The notes under the pieces are model-generated. The model saw only the letters and a program-made list of their open reading frames with translations. It was not told the DNA's origin and did not search any database. This document shows positions 8,899 through 16,851 of a stretch of DNA of 64,000 nucleotides, one piece after another. The translations under genes were made by a program, and so were the position numbers. Each line of letters starts with the position of its first letter. Within the stretch, counting starts at the first letter, position 1. The stretch spans positions 806,001-870,000 of the forward strand of contig NZ_QFGA01000002.1 in the NCBI RefSeq assembly GCF_004369205.1, written 5' to 3'. The stretch comes from Pelotomaculum schinkii (lineage in GTDB: Bacteria > Bacillota > Desulfotomaculia > Desulfotomaculales > Pelotomaculaceae).

Positions 8899-9792
8899 TC
8901 AAGGCTCTGTACACAGAGCGCAACCAGGACACTCGCTCACCCGGCCGGTAAAAACACTTTTAATCGTTTCCAGCGTCGCGTTATGGTTTTCTTTACTGGC
9001 CCGGTGGATGTTTATTTTCCTGGGAGCGATGGTGATCAGAGCGCTGATCAGGAGGTCTTCGTAGTTTAGTTCATTTTCCAGCATATCCAGAAAAAAACCA
9101 TCCATGTAATCACTCCGGACCGGCTGCATTTTATCGTCAAAAAGCTTGAAGCTGCCGGATTCAGAGATGCACAAATGGACCATTTCCATGCGCGGTTCCT
9201 GAACTTCTACAAAATACTGCAATAGCTGAATAAATTCACGGTACTCCCTCTCCATTAAAAATTCGTCAACCGCTTTTTCGGTGGCGTCCCGCAGCTCGGC
9301 CAGGTATTCCTTCAGCCTGAAACGGATGAATCCGTCGACGATAATGCGGTTATTATAGTTTAAGAAATCTATGATTTTTTGATTAATACGGTTCTTCCGG
9401 CTCAGCCAATAGAGCGTGTTCTGGGCTTCCCTGCCCTCACGGTTGATGTGGCGCAACGAATAGTCAAAAATAAGCTTCTTTTCTTCGTCACCAAAGTAAT
9501 AATAGTTTTCCCGGATAATGTCTTTTAAAAGGGCATCCTCCCAGTGATTGAGAATGACGTCAGAAATTATTTCAGCCAGTTGCTGCCTAAGAAGGGTTTG
9601 GATATGCTCGTCGTTTGACCCGCGCTGAGCCTCTCCAGCAATGCGGCAGGAGAGAAAGGTGAATTTACCAGCCGGAGACTCTTCCAGGTCCACCTTCAGA
9701 CCTTGTCCTTCACACAGCTTCAGCTGACTGCCGAGTTTGGCCTTAAAAAGCTCCATGTGCTGCGTGGCTCCGATGGATATGGTCTGCGCCAC
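8899..9792 (-). CDS. ytxC: YtxC-like putative sporulation protein
   Basis: A 297-aa soluble protein of the YtxC family, found next to thrS in spore-formers; its biochemical role is unknown. The body is helical and charged, with a conserved central block (FDYSLRHINREGREAQNTLYWLSRKNRINQ) and a C-terminal part ending CPGCALCTEP, whose cysteines might bind metal. Start GTG 9792 is chosen because GGGAGTGAT precedes it; the open frame extends further upstream (9906) without a ribosome binding site. It is co-oriented with thrS but thrS has its own promoter. Confidence 0.85.
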   Translation of the reverse strand: MAQTISIGATQHMELFKAKLGSQLKLCEGQGLKVDLEESPAGKFTFLSCRIAGEAQRGSNDEHIQTLLRQQLAEIISDVILNHWEDALLKDIIRENYYYFGDEEKKLIFDYSLRHINREGREAQNTLYWLSRKNRINQKIIDFLNYNNRIIVDGFIRFRLKEYLAELRDATEKAVDEFLMEREYREFIQLLQYFVEVQEPRMEMVHLCISESGSFKLFDDKMQPVRSDYMDGFFLDMLENELNYEDLLISALITIAPRKINIHRASKENHNATLETIKSVFTGRVSECPGCALCTEP

Positions 9793-10007
9793 TATTATCA
9801 CTCCCTGCCTGTTACTACACCAGTTGCCGCGGAAAAACAGGTCAGCCGGCTTTTTAAATCTTCCTGGTTCAGTATAGACAGAAAGAACGGCCCCTATGCC
9901 ATGCAAATTATTTTAAGAAATCCAGAAATTTTGGCTTAATATAAAAGGGGCTTATAAATTCATACAAATTTCAAGATCTGAAAGTGCGGATAAATTTGCC
10001 CTACAAA

Positions 10008-10083
10008 CCTGTAAGGCGTAAGCCGTAGGGCGTAGGGCGTAATGTATACTGCATTTCTATGGGGTTATGTGCGAATGAATTCG
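10008..10083. repeat. GTAGGGC heptamer run and dispersed repeat half-site
   Basis: Five degenerate 7-base units in a row (GTAAGGC, GTAAGCC, GTAGGGC, GTAGGGC, GTAATG) lie at about 10011-10042. They are followed by GGGGTTATGTGCGAATGAATTCG (about 10060-10083), a half of the dispersed palindromic repeat also seen at 12384 and 47470. The 9793-10083 gap has no gene. Confidence 0.5.
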
Positions 10084-10926
10084 TTAGACTCTCAACTCGC
10101 TCAGCCGTTTGACTCTGTCTTCGATGGGCGGGTGGGTGCTGAAGAGCCTGGCCATGGATGCGCCGGAAAGCGGGTTGACGATGAACATGTGCGATGCCGC
10201 CGGGTTTACCTGCATCGGGATCCTGTGAGCCGCGCTTTCCAGCTTCAAAAGGGCGTTGGCAAGGCCTCCGGTATTACCGGCAAAACGGGCTCCGTCCTCG
10301 TCCGCCATGTATTCCCGCGAGCGGGAAATGGCCATCTGGATGATCATAGCCGCGATGGGCGCGATAATGGCCAGCAGGAGCCCTCCGATCATGCTGCCTC
10401 CACCTTCTTCGTCATCGCGGCCCATGCCGAAGATGGCGCCCCACTGGATGATGTTGGCCAGCATGGAGATCGCCCCGGCAAAGGTAGCGGCAATGGTCCC
10501 TACCAGGACATCCCGGTTTTTAACATGGGCCAGTTCGTGAGCCAGTACACCTTCCAGTTCGGTTTTGTTTAGTATTTGCACAAGCCCCTCGGTAACGGCT
10601 ACCGCCGCATGAGCAGGGTTCCTGCCTGTGGCGAAAGCATTGGGCTGCGGTGAAGGAGTGATATAGATGCGGGGCATAGGCAGCCCGGCCCGCTGGGTCA
10701 ACCGGCGCACGATGGCGTAAAGCTCCGGAACCTCTTCCTCAGAAACCGGCTGCGAGCGGGTCATTTTAATAGCCACTTTGTCGCTGTAATAGTAGCTGAA
10801 AAAATTCATACCCAGCGAAATAAGGAAGAACAGCATGGCGCCGTTACTGCCTCCGACTGCATTTCCGATTAGTACAAGGATGACGGAAAGGCCTGCCATC
10901 ATCAACCAGACCTTGAAGTTATTCAT
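10084..10926 (-). CDS. htpX: HtpX-type M48 membrane zinc metalloprotease
   Basis: 280 aa. Two N-terminal membrane helices (residues 5-50, WLMMAGLSVILVLIGNAVGG and MLFFLISLGMNFF). The gluzincin motif HELAHVKNRDV (about 138-148) supplies two zinc histidines and the catalytic Glu. The third ligand Glu follows in SREYMADEDGARF after two further hydrophobic segments. It degrades misfolded membrane proteins at the cytoplasmic face. ATG 10926 has AGGAGG upstream. It stands alone with its own short leader. Confidence 0.93.
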   Translation of the reverse strand: MNNFKVWLMMAGLSVILVLIGNAVGGSNGAMLFFLISLGMNFFSYYYSDKVAIKMTRSQPVSEEEVPELYAIVRRLTQRAGLPMPRIYITPSPQPNAFATGRNPAHAAVAVTEGLVQILNKTELEGVLAHELAHVKNRDVLVGTIAATFAGAISMLANIIQWGAIFGMGRDDEEGGGSMIGGLLLAIIAPIAAMIIQMAISRSREYMADEDGARFAGNTGGLANALLKLESAAHRIPMQVNPAASHMFIVNPLSGASMARLFSTHPPIEDRVKRLSELRV

Positions 10927-11008
10927 TAAGTAAGCCTCCTTATCTCAAGTTTTAACAGTTTCCTAACATTTTAACCAATTAAGTTCCGAAGACGTCCATT
11001 CCCTCCTT

Positions 11009-12007
11009 TTATAATACCACCGTCAGGGCCAAAAGCAAAAATATCCCATAAATCGCTGCCGGGTAAAACATCACTGTGGCTTTCAGCTCTTTTTGCCTTT
11101 TGACAAAAAGGAAAATCGTCAGGCTTGATAACAACGCCAGGCCAGCGCTCAGTGCGGCCAGGGGGGAAATTATCCAGGGGGTAAATAAAATACCGATGAT
11201 GGGGATAATCGTGCTCTGAAAAACCATGGCTCCTGTTATGTTGCCCATAGCCAGGGTATCTTTACCCCCTTTTACCCAGATCACACTGTTGAATTTTTCC
11301 GGCAGTTCGGTAGCTACCGGTGTGATTATCAGAGACAGGATCAAGGCTGGAGCCATCAAGCTGGTCGCCAGGTTGCCCAGAGCTCCCACGAAATAATCAG
11401 CGCCGACGACGATAAGCGCCAGGCTCACCGCGATTTGGGACAGCATCACCCAAAGGGGCGGCTCCCCTTCTCTTTTCCAGAAATACAGCGGATCAATATC
11501 CAGCTCGGACAAAGTGTCCCCGTCCCCGAGGGTGATCTTAACATAAAAAATGTACCCCAGGAGCAGAATAACCGCTACCATAATCTTTAGGGGCTGGATG
11601 GGCAAAAAGGCCGCCGCCACCGCCAGGCTATAGAAGAAGATAAAATATTTCAGGTCCCTCATTAATATGGAACTTTTTACGTCTATACAGCGGCTTCCTC
11701 CGTCCCGGCAGTAGAACATCTTGGAGATCCCCACTACCCCGAAGGCCAGCGTGCTGAGCATGAACGGAGCTCCCAGAATAGCGCCAATACCCACCTCATG
11801 GGCGCTCCCGACCGGGCCGAACAGGATCGCGATGATCGGGACCATGGTTTCCGGCAGCGCCGTGCCGATCGCCGCCAGCACCGACCCTACAGCCCCTTCG
11901 GACAGGTTCAACTTTTTACCCAGCCACTCGATCCCGTTGGTGAAGGTTTTAGCCCCCAACAAGATGGCCAACAGACCTGCAGCCAGCACCATAATATTCA
12001 CAACCAT
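11009..12007 (-). CDS. CaCA-superfamily cation exchanger, probable Mn2+ (or Ca2+) exporter
   Basis: 332 aa, about ten membrane helices in two inverted halves. The two alpha repeats are visible: GSVLAAIGTALPETMVPIIAI (residues 41-61) and the matching ITPVATELPEKFNSVIWVKGG (about 226-248), each with the acidic residue that binds cation. By sequence it is a sodium/calcium-exchanger family member. A yybP-ykoY riboswitch immediately upstream makes manganese efflux the more likely job, because that RNA switches on Mn2+ exporters. ATG 12007 has AGGAGGTG nearby. Confidence 0.85.
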   Translation of the reverse strand: MVVNIMVLAAGLLAILLGAKTFTNGIEWLGKKLNLSEGAVGSVLAAIGTALPETMVPIIAILFGPVGSAHEVGIGAILGAPFMLSTLAFGVVGISKMFYCRDGGSRCIDVKSSILMRDLKYFIFFYSLAVAAAFLPIQPLKIMVAVILLLGYIFYVKITLGDGDTLSELDIDPLYFWKREGEPPLWVMLSQIAVSLALIVVGADYFVGALGNLATSLMAPALILSLIITPVATELPEKFNSVIWVKGGKDTLAMGNITGAMVFQSTIIPIIGILFTPWIISPLAALSAGLALLSSLTIFLFVKRQKELKATVMFYPAAIYGIFLLLALTVVL

Positions 12008-12042
12008 CTATGCTAACACCTCCTTTGCAAAATTTAAAAATA

Positions 12043-12084
12043 AAAAAACCTCCGCATTTCCACTGCTGAAAATTACGAAGGTCT
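12043..12084 (-). terminator. Expression-platform terminator of the Mn riboswitch
   Basis: ACCTTCG...CGGAGGT stem with seven T after it. Its 5' arm overlaps the 3' strand of the aptamer P1 stem (GCAAGACCTT), which fits a ligand-on antitermination switch. Confidence 0.8.
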
Positions 12085-12176
12085 TGCCATACCTTTGCAG
12101 ACGCAAGAGCCGGGTGTTATCCAACACCGTACTGACGACCCCTGCTCCGGGATAAACCCGGTGGCTACTCCCCTTG
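12060..12176 (-). promoter_or_regulatory. yybP-ykoY manganese riboswitch
   Basis: The minus strand begins AAGGGGAGTAGCC and continues with a CCGGG...CCCGG hairpin, GGGGTCGTCAGTACGG, a second hairpin and GGCAAGACCTTCG. These are the signature blocks of the yybP-ykoY aptamer (GGGGAGUAG, CGUCA, GCAAGACCUU). It senses Mn2+ and here precedes a cation exchanger. Confidence 0.92.
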
Positions 12177-12201
12177 TATCTGGTAAGATTGTCTATACAC
12201 T

Positions 12202-12230
12202 ATTATTGCCGCATTTTAAGGACAAGTCAA
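12202..12230 (-). promoter_or_regulatory. Sigma-A promoter of the riboswitch-exchanger unit
   Basis: TTGACT (complement of 12225-12230), 17 bases, AATAAT (complement of 12202-12207). Confidence 0.7.
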
Positions 12231-12284
12231 GAAGTATTTAACGAGACGGTATAAAATAGTTTACAAACAAAAACATTCATTCTG

Positions 12285-12415
12285 AATTGGCTTGATGTGG
12301 GTGCGATTTCAAATCACACTCGCACTGCAAGTAAGGGGTTTCTACTAATCCTTATATATACTATAATACTACTTTTCTCGGGGGTCATGTGCAAATGAAT
12401 TCGCAACCACATTGA
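12285..12415. repeat. Dispersed intergenic repeat, copy near 12.3 kb
   Basis: The 12231-12444 gap has no gene. It contains GATGTGGGTGCGATTTCAAATC, then TATACTATAATACTACTTTTCTCGG and GTCATGTGCAAATGAATTCGCA. The same order of blocks (ATGTGGGTACGATATCAATC..., ATGCGCGAATGAATTAGCACC) occurs at 47399-47495. It looks like a two-part repeat bounded by half-sites of the GTGCGAATNAATTCGCAC palindrome. Confidence 0.55.
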
Positions 12416-12444
12416 CAATACAGCGTATATGCTTTCCCTGTCCG

Positions 12445-13683
12445 CTACCGCCCGGCGCCTGCACTGCTCCCGCTCAAGTAGCCGGTGGAGAAAGCGATTT
12501 GCAGGTTGAAGCCCCCAGTCAAAGCGTCTACATCGATGACCTCGCCGGCAAAATATAGCCCCCTGATTATTTTCGACTCCAGCGTGGAGGGGTTGATTTC
12601 TTTGACGCTAACCCCGCCGCCTGTCACAATAGCCTCGTTAAGCGACCGGGTACCGGTCACTGTCACCGCCAGGTTTTTCAGGGCGCTCACCAGCTCCTCC
12701 CGTTCGCCTCTGGTCACCTGGGCTCCCTGCCTGCCGCCGTCAACACCCGCCAGGACGGGTATAACCGGCGCCAGCCGTTGAGGGAGAATAACGCTCAGGG
12801 TGTTTTTCAGAGACCTGGCCGGGTTTTGCTGTAAATGATCCTGCAGGAGCTTATTGAGCCGTTCACCCGGCCAACCGGGTTTTAAATCAATTATTAAGTC
12901 CAACGGAAAACTGAAATGTTTGGTCAAAAAGCTGCTGAGGTTTAAAACTGCCGGACCGGACAGGCCGAAATGAGTGAAAAGAAGCTCACCGGACTGCTCC
13001 GCTTTGGCCCGGCCGCCAGCGGCCACGCGCAGCATCACATGATCCAGAGCCAGCCCCTGCAACTCCCGCACCCAGCCATCCCGTACTACCAGCGGCACCA
13101 GAGCGGGCCGTGGTCCAACAATGGTGTGCCCCAACCGGCGGGCAAACCGGTAGCCGTCCCCGCTTGAGCCGGTCTGTTGGTAAGAGGCGCCACCGGTAGC
13201 AACCAGCACGCTCCGGCTTTTTACCGTGCTGTTATCAGACAGAAGGGCGCCGGCGGCCTGCCCGTCCCTGGACAGCAACTGCCTCACCCCGGAATTATAC
13301 CGGACTTCCACTCCGCTGTCCTGAAGGTGTTTTTGCAGGGCTTTAAGAACATCGCCGGACTGGCCGGAGGCGGGAAACACCCTGCCGCCCGCCTCTACCC
13401 TGGCTTGAAGGCCCAGAGTCTTGAAGAGCTGCACTAAATGGCGGCCGGCAAAAGCATTTAGAGCGCTGTATAAGAATTTCCCGTTCGTAACTATATTTCC
13501 GCTAAAAGCATCACCGTCGCTGTCGTTCGTAAAATTGCACCTGCCGCCGCCGGTGATTGCCAGCTTTTTGCCTAGCCTGTCATTCTTCTCCAGCAGAACA
13601 ACCTTTAAACCCCTTCTGGCAGCAGTGGCCGCCCCCAACATACCGGCCGGTCCGCCGCCTATAACAACCAGGTCATACTCCAC
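12445..13683 (-). CDS. HI0933/BaiN-family FAD/NAD(P)-dependent flavoprotein
   Basis: 412 aa. N-terminal dinucleotide fold YDLVVIGGGPAGMLGAATAARRG with FAD motif GLKVVLLEKNDRLGKKLAITGGGRCNFTN, then VLVATGGASYQQTGSSGDGYRFA and a C-terminal GGVSVKEINPSTLESKIIRGLYFAGEVIDVDALTGGFNLQIAFSTG, all typical of the family. Members are soluble oxidoreductases; some reduce bile-acid enones but most have no known substrate. Start GTG 13683 is preferred as it directly precedes the fold and follows GGGGGTGAGG. It is transcribed on the minus strand and its upstream region is shared with the divergent gene at 13876. Confidence 0.9.
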   Translation of the reverse strand: MEYDLVVIGGGPAGMLGAATAARRGLKVVLLEKNDRLGKKLAITGGGRCNFTNDSDGDAFSGNIVTNGKFLYSALNAFAGRHLVQLFKTLGLQARVEAGGRVFPASGQSGDVLKALQKHLQDSGVEVRYNSGVRQLLSRDGQAAGALLSDNSTVKSRSVLVATGGASYQQTGSSGDGYRFARRLGHTIVGPRPALVPLVVRDGWVRELQGLALDHVMLRVAAGGRAKAEQSGELLFTHFGLSGPAVLNLSSFLTKHFSFPLDLIIDLKPGWPGERLNKLLQDHLQQNPARSLKNTLSVILPQRLAPVIPVLAGVDGGRQGAQVTRGEREELVSALKNLAVTVTGTRSLNEAIVTGGGVSVKEINPSTLESKIIRGLYFAGEVIDVDALTGGFNLQIAFSTGYLSGSSAGAGR

Positions 13684-13875
13684 CGGCCTCACCCCCGGTA
13701 AGTTCCATTTTTTTCTTTCATTATAAACGCAAAAACGGCAAAAACAAAATATGCCGGAGAAACGCTGCAATACAACCAAAATAAAACCGGAGCATTAGAT
13801 CCCTGGTACGTTGTTAATCCAGTGTCATTTGTTACAATATGTATAGGTATCAAAATAATGAGGGAAGGGTTGGGG

Positions 13876-14208
13876 ATGTACGACCTGATCCAGGGTGTTA
13901 CGGAGACGGAAAAATATTTTGGAGATAAGCTGGCTGTAGTCTACAAGTTTGGCTGGGGTATCAAAATTATAGGTTTCAAGTACGGTAACCATTTGGATCT
14001 TAGAGTACTGACCATAGGCAACAACCACAAACGAAAAGGGCTTGGTGAAGGGGCGCTAAGACAGCTCCGGCCCCGCTTCAAGACCATTACGGTAAACGAG
14101 ATCTATGAGGAGGCGCTGCCCTTCTGGTTGAAAATGAAAGAACGCGGGTTGATTGACCACATAGGGACAGTCAAGCTAACCCGCGTCTACGATCATGTCG
14201 ATGCTTAA
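13876..14208 (+). CDS. GNAT-like N-acetyltransferase
   Basis: 110 aa from ATG 13876, which follows GGGTTGGGG. An earlier in-frame start at 13822 is possible. The stretch GNNHKRKGLGEGALRQL matches the acetyl-CoA-binding motif A (R/QxxGxG/A) of GNAT enzymes, and TVNEIYEEALPFWLKMKERGL fits the later helix-turn region. The protein is short and the motif is the main evidence; substrate unknown. Its stop codon abuts the stop of the convergent thioesterase gene with no gap. Confidence 0.6.
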   Translation: MYDLIQGVTETEKYFGDKLAVVYKFGWGIKIIGFKYGNHLDLRVLTIGNNHKRKGLGEGALRQLRPRFKTITVNEIYEEALPFWLKMKERGLIDHIGTVKLTRVYDHVDA

Positions 14209-14583
14209 TCACTTCCCGGAGCCCGGACGGTAGGCCAGACCCTCCGCCAGCGCTACCAGGTCGCCCTTTTCATCCGTTACCTCCAGGCGGTATAAGCCGG
14301 TTTTCCTGGTCTGGTTTTCCTCGCGGGCAATTCCGGTAAGCAACGCGCCGCTGGTAGTGGCCTTTAGATAGTGTATGTTCACGTTGAGGCCCAGCGCTAC
14401 GGGACCGTGCGAGTTGCTGGCCGCCGCGAATACCAGGTCCGCCAGGCCGAATACGGCGCTGCCGTGCGTAACCCCGGCGCCGTTTAAGAGCTCCGGGGTA
14501 ACTTTCATGGTAGCGCGGGCGTAACCTTCCTTCATCTCAATAAGTTCAATTCCCAGGCGCCGGGCGAAGGCATCCTTGGCCAA
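14209..14583 (-). CDS. PaaI-type hotdog-fold thioesterase
   Basis: 124 aa. The hotdog core shows the PaaI signature LLNGAGVTHGSAVFGLADLVFAAASNSHG, where N, H, G and the Asp of ADLVFA form the active site, followed by NVNIHYLKATTSGALLTGIA. It hydrolyses acyl-CoA (aryl- or phenylacetyl-CoA type by family). The start is TTG 14583; a GGCAGGG tract precedes it weakly, and an in-frame stop 39 bases upstream limits other choices. It is convergent with the GNAT-like gene. Confidence 0.85.
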   Translation of the reverse strand: MAKDAFARRLGIELIEMKEGYARATMKVTPELLNGAGVTHGSAVFGLADLVFAAASNSHGPVALGLNVNIHYLKATTSGALLTGIAREENQTRKTGLYRLEVTDEKGDLVALAEGLAYRPGSGK

Positions 14584-14668
14584 GCGTTCCCTGCCCGTTT
14601 CAAAACTGTCTTTCGTCTTAACTCACACCTTCCAAATACACGCATCATTCTACCAGAAAAAGACCTTC

Positions 14669-14860
14669 TCATGAAGATCTCTTTTTATGGACATATTTAT
14701 AGTAAACAAAGATAAACAACCCATACAGCGGCACCATCAACCACAGCTTGAGCCTTTCGTTAATGGGCAGGGCGAAAACTATGAAACCCAGAGCTATTAC
14801 CGCCCAAACCGGCCAGCTCCATTTGGCAGCTTCTTTTTTTCCAACTTTTTTCAATTTCAT
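14669..14860 (-). CDS. Small two-helix membrane protein, unknown
   Basis: 63 aa. Basic N-terminus MKLKKVGKKEAAKW, then two hydrophobic helices (WPVWAVIALGFIVFALP and LWLMVPLYGLFIFVYYKY) and a basic tail HKKRSS. No family recognised. ATG 14860 (or GTG 14863) has only a weak ribosome binding site. It lies between the thioesterase and iscU genes in the same direction. Confidence 0.55.
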   Translation of the reverse strand: MKLKKVGKKEAAKWSWPVWAVIALGFIVFALPINERLKLWLMVPLYGLFIFVYYKYVHKKRSS

Positions 14861-14914
14861 CACCCGGTTTGAACTTCTACATTATTTGCAAAATTCCTCC
14901 AGGCCGATGGCTCA

Positions 14915-15283
14915 TTAACCCTGTTTTTTCTTGTAATCTTCAATAGCGGTGTGCAGCGCATGGGCAGCCATGTTGGAACAATGCATTTTTTGTTCCGGAA
15001 GCCCGCCGAGCATGTCCGCTACCGCTACATCATCAACCTGCAGGGCTTCCTCGAGAGTCATCCCTATAACCATTTCTGTCAACATGCTGCTGGTGGCAAT
15101 AGCGGCTCCGCAGCCAAAGGTTTTAAACTTGATGTCTTTAATTCTATTGTCTTCAACCTTAATCGTAATCTTCGTGGTATCGCCGCAAACAGCGTTCCCT
15201 ACATCTCCAATACCGTCAGCGTCAGGGATTTCCCCCACATTGCGCGGATTAGTAAAATGGTCGATTACCTTCTCGGTATACAT
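14915..15283 (-). CDS. iscU: IscU/NifU-type Fe-S cluster scaffold
   Basis: 122 aa from ATG 15283, preceded by GAGGGGGCC. Begins MYTEKVIDHFTNPRNVGEIPDADGIGDVGN. The three cluster cysteines are present: VCGDTT (residue about 35), FGCGAAIATSS (about 61) and HCSNMA (about 104), with the conserved Asp in CGD. It assembles clusters with a cysteine desulfurase, which is not in this window. No iscR or iscS neighbour is present, so it is a stand-alone copy. Confidence 0.93.
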   Translation of the reverse strand: MYTEKVIDHFTNPRNVGEIPDADGIGDVGNAVCGDTTKITIKVEDNRIKDIKFKTFGCGAAIATSSMLTEMVIGMTLEEALQVDDVAVADMLGGLPEQKMHCSNMAAHALHTAIEDYKKKQG

Positions 15284-15498
15284 TATAGAGGCCCCCTCAT
15301 TTATGAAGAAATTCAAAAATACCAATTGTACAGCCTTCCGTCTTGGCATATCGTAGCACGGCACTCGGGTATTGTCAATAACTGACTGCCATAGAGTCTA
15401 ATAGCGAAAAATGACGGTCATATTGAAAAGATTAAGTCTATTTTTTCACCCTTTAGAATATATACTTTACAACCTTTGTAGCTAAAGCGGGTGATCCA

Positions 15499-15969
15499 TT
15501 GAAAAAAGGATTTTTCACCTTTCGTGAATATATGAAAAAAGACGACCTGCTGACTGCATCCATGGAAGATTACCTGGAAATGATTTACCGGTTGTCCCAA
15601 TATATTGGTTTCACCAGGATCCATGACCTGGCGGCGGCCCTAAACGTGCAACCTCCTTCCGCTACCAAAATGGTCCAAAAGCTTGCTGACGCAGGGGTTG
15701 TCAATTATGAGAAATACGGCATAGTATTATTAAACGATAAGGGTAAGGAAATAGGCGAAGCCCTACTGGAACGGCATCAGATTATCGAAGACTTTTTAAA
15801 GCTGTTGGGAATAACCGAAAACGTGCTTGAAGAAACCGAAAAAATCGAGCATACCATCAGTACTAAAACCCTGGAGTGTATAGCCGATTTTGTCCAATTC
15901 TTAAAAAACAGACCTGATTTAATCAAAGCATTTGAAACCTACAGAAAGAATAAATGGAAGTCCGAGTAA
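15499..15969 (+). CDS. mntR: MntR/DtxR-family metal-dependent transcriptional regulator
   Basis: 156 aa. Winged helix at residues 20-80 (TASMEDYLEMIYRLSQYIGFTRIHDLAAALNVQPPSATKMVQKLADAGVV), then the dimerisation/metal domain with RHQIIEDFLKLLGI and EKIEHTISTKTLECI, where the His and Glu residues match the Mn2+ ligands of MntR. There is no C-terminal SH3 domain, as in MntR. Start TTG 15499 follows GCGGGTGAT; the next ATG (15532) lacks a ribosome site. It probably represses Mn uptake. The gene ends inside a terminator hairpin. Confidence 0.88.
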   Translation: MKKGFFTFREYMKKDDLLTASMEDYLEMIYRLSQYIGFTRIHDLAAALNVQPPSATKMVQKLADAGVVNYEKYGIVLLNDKGKEIGEALLERHQIIEDFLKLLGITENVLEETEKIEHTISTKTLECIADFVQFLKNRPDLIKAFETYRKNKWKSE

Positions 15970-15993
15970 ACTGGACTTCCATTTATTCTTTTC
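15951..15993 (+). terminator. Strong hairpin at the end of mntR, shared with a convergent remnant
   Basis: AATAAATGGAAGTCC, a 10-base loop, GGACTTCCATTTATT, then CTTTTCCC. The stem includes the mntR stop codon and the stop codon of the Cas4 remnant on the other strand, so it works in both directions. Confidence 0.85.
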
Positions 15994-16207
15994 CCCTGAA
16001 AACATCCCTTTTGCTGTTCCTCACAGCCAGCTCTTTACGTTCCCTGGGATAGGAGTAATCCTGAATGAAACGCCCCAGCGAAACATTGGTGTCATCCTGG
16101 TCGGGAATGATTTGGCACCGATGTAACCACACCTCCCGTGGGCAGATATAGTAGTACCACACCAGGGTGCCACTAACGAGCAGTTCTTGGTTATCATCAA
16201 TAGCTAA
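15983..16207 (-). pseudogene. Cas4 N-terminal remnant
   Basis: This minus-strand frame of about 74 codons has no proper start and stops early. It reads LLVSGTLVWYYYICPREVWL, then CQIIPDQDDTNVSLGRFIQD and SYPRERKELAVRNSKRDVF. It aligns closely with the intact Cas4 at 31744-32259: SGTLVWYYYICPREVW against TGMMYAYFHLCKRKLW, and LGRFIQDYSYPRERKE against IGRFIDEGSYSRKDKH. Both have the first cluster cysteine and GRFI...SY.R..K. The nuclease core (GExK, QxxxY) and C-terminal cysteines are missing, so the protein is dead. It lies between mntR and the old end of the CRISPR array, and may be what is left of a second cas locus. Confidence 0.8.
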
Positions 16208-16229
16208 TCACCACTTTGCAAACAGTTCT

Positions 16230-16370
16230 TTATTCATCTATTGTTACCCAAGTAGTATTACCGGTTGTTTTTGTAACAGTGTCAGCGCATCTGCCATAGT
16301 GAAATCCTTGCACACCGGCAATAAATCCCCGTTGTTTAATAATGAGCATTACTTTAAACAATTCCAGCAT
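16230..16370 (-). CDS. Possible 46-aa peptide upstream of the Cas4 remnant
   Basis: ATG 16370 opens a 46-codon frame (MLELFKVMLIIKQRGFIAGV...) ending just before the Cas4 remnant. A second frame over the same bases is also open (...LLPVCKDFTMADALTLLQKQ), so coding is uncertain and either could be the tail of a decayed gene. The ATG lies 10 bases from the TGTACA operator, placing it divergent to the antitoxin gene. Family not recognised. Confidence 0.3.
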   Translation of the reverse strand: MLELFKVMLIIKQRGFIAGVQGFHYGRCADTVTKTTGNTTWVTIDE

Positions 16371-16379
16371 ATCTTAATT

Positions 16380-16394
16380 TGTACATAATGTACA
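16380..16394. promoter_or_regulatory. TGTACA palindrome operator of the toxin-antitoxin pair
   Basis: TGTACATAATGTACA is a near-perfect palindrome, 36 bases before the antitoxin ATG and within the likely promoter (TATGTT follows). YefM-type antitoxins bind TGTACA-core palindromes, so autoregulation is the natural reading. Confidence 0.7.
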
Positions 16395-16429
16395 TTTTAT
16401 GTTAGGCTGGAGGTGAAAGGAGATTGACT

Positions 16430-16801
16430 ATGCTGACGGAAGTTAGTTTTACTAATGCCCGAAAGACACTTAGTGAAATCTATGACGGTGTCTGGCACAG
16501 ATATCATCCGGTTATTATCAACCGGCGTCAAAATGAAGAAGTCATCGTATTGCGGCGCGAATTGCAGCAGGATATTTTACAAGCCTATCACGTTAAGCCG
16601 GAGATTTTGCCGGAAGAGGACGGCTCTGTCACTGCTGCTTTAAACGAGTTAGACATCGCTGTTAACGCTTCGAATAAGGAAGCTGCGCTTGATGAACTAG
16701 CTAAGGAGCTAAAGCTTTACGCCAGGGATTACCTGGACCGGAGCCAACTCTTCTTAAACGCGCCCAACCGCAAAGGGCATTTCCATATGTCTTGCGGGTA
16801 A
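16430..16801 (+). CDS. Phd/YefM-like antitoxin
   Basis: 123 aa from ATG 16430, which has AAAGGAG 8 bases upstream. The N-terminus LTEVSFTNARKTLSEIYDGVWHRYHPVIINRRQNEEVIVLRREL is the Phd/YefM fold: a DNA-binding dimer that begins with the S/N-x-x-x-x-R-L/K segment and ends with the strand VIVLRR. The tail (residues 60-123) is acidic and probably disordered, and should wrap the partner. It is followed after 50 bases by a HicA-like gene and preceded by a TGTACA palindrome. The pairing with a HicA-like rather than RelE/YoeB toxin is unusual. Confidence 0.75.
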   Translation: MLTEVSFTNARKTLSEIYDGVWHRYHPVIINRRQNEEVIVLRRELQQDILQAYHVKPEILPEEDGSVTAALNELDIAVNASNKEAALDELAKELKLYARDYLDRSQLFLNAPNRKGHFHMSCG

Positions 16802-16851
16802 CGCTTTGTAACGACGACAGTGAGATCAGATCTCTACTGGAGCTAGAGTAA

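Noticed and set aside
16230-16370. A second frame (LLPVCKDFTMADALTLLQKQPV) in the same bases as the 46-aa frame
   Set aside because: Two overlapping frames look equally protein-like, so neither can be trusted; only the low-confidence ATG frame was listed.
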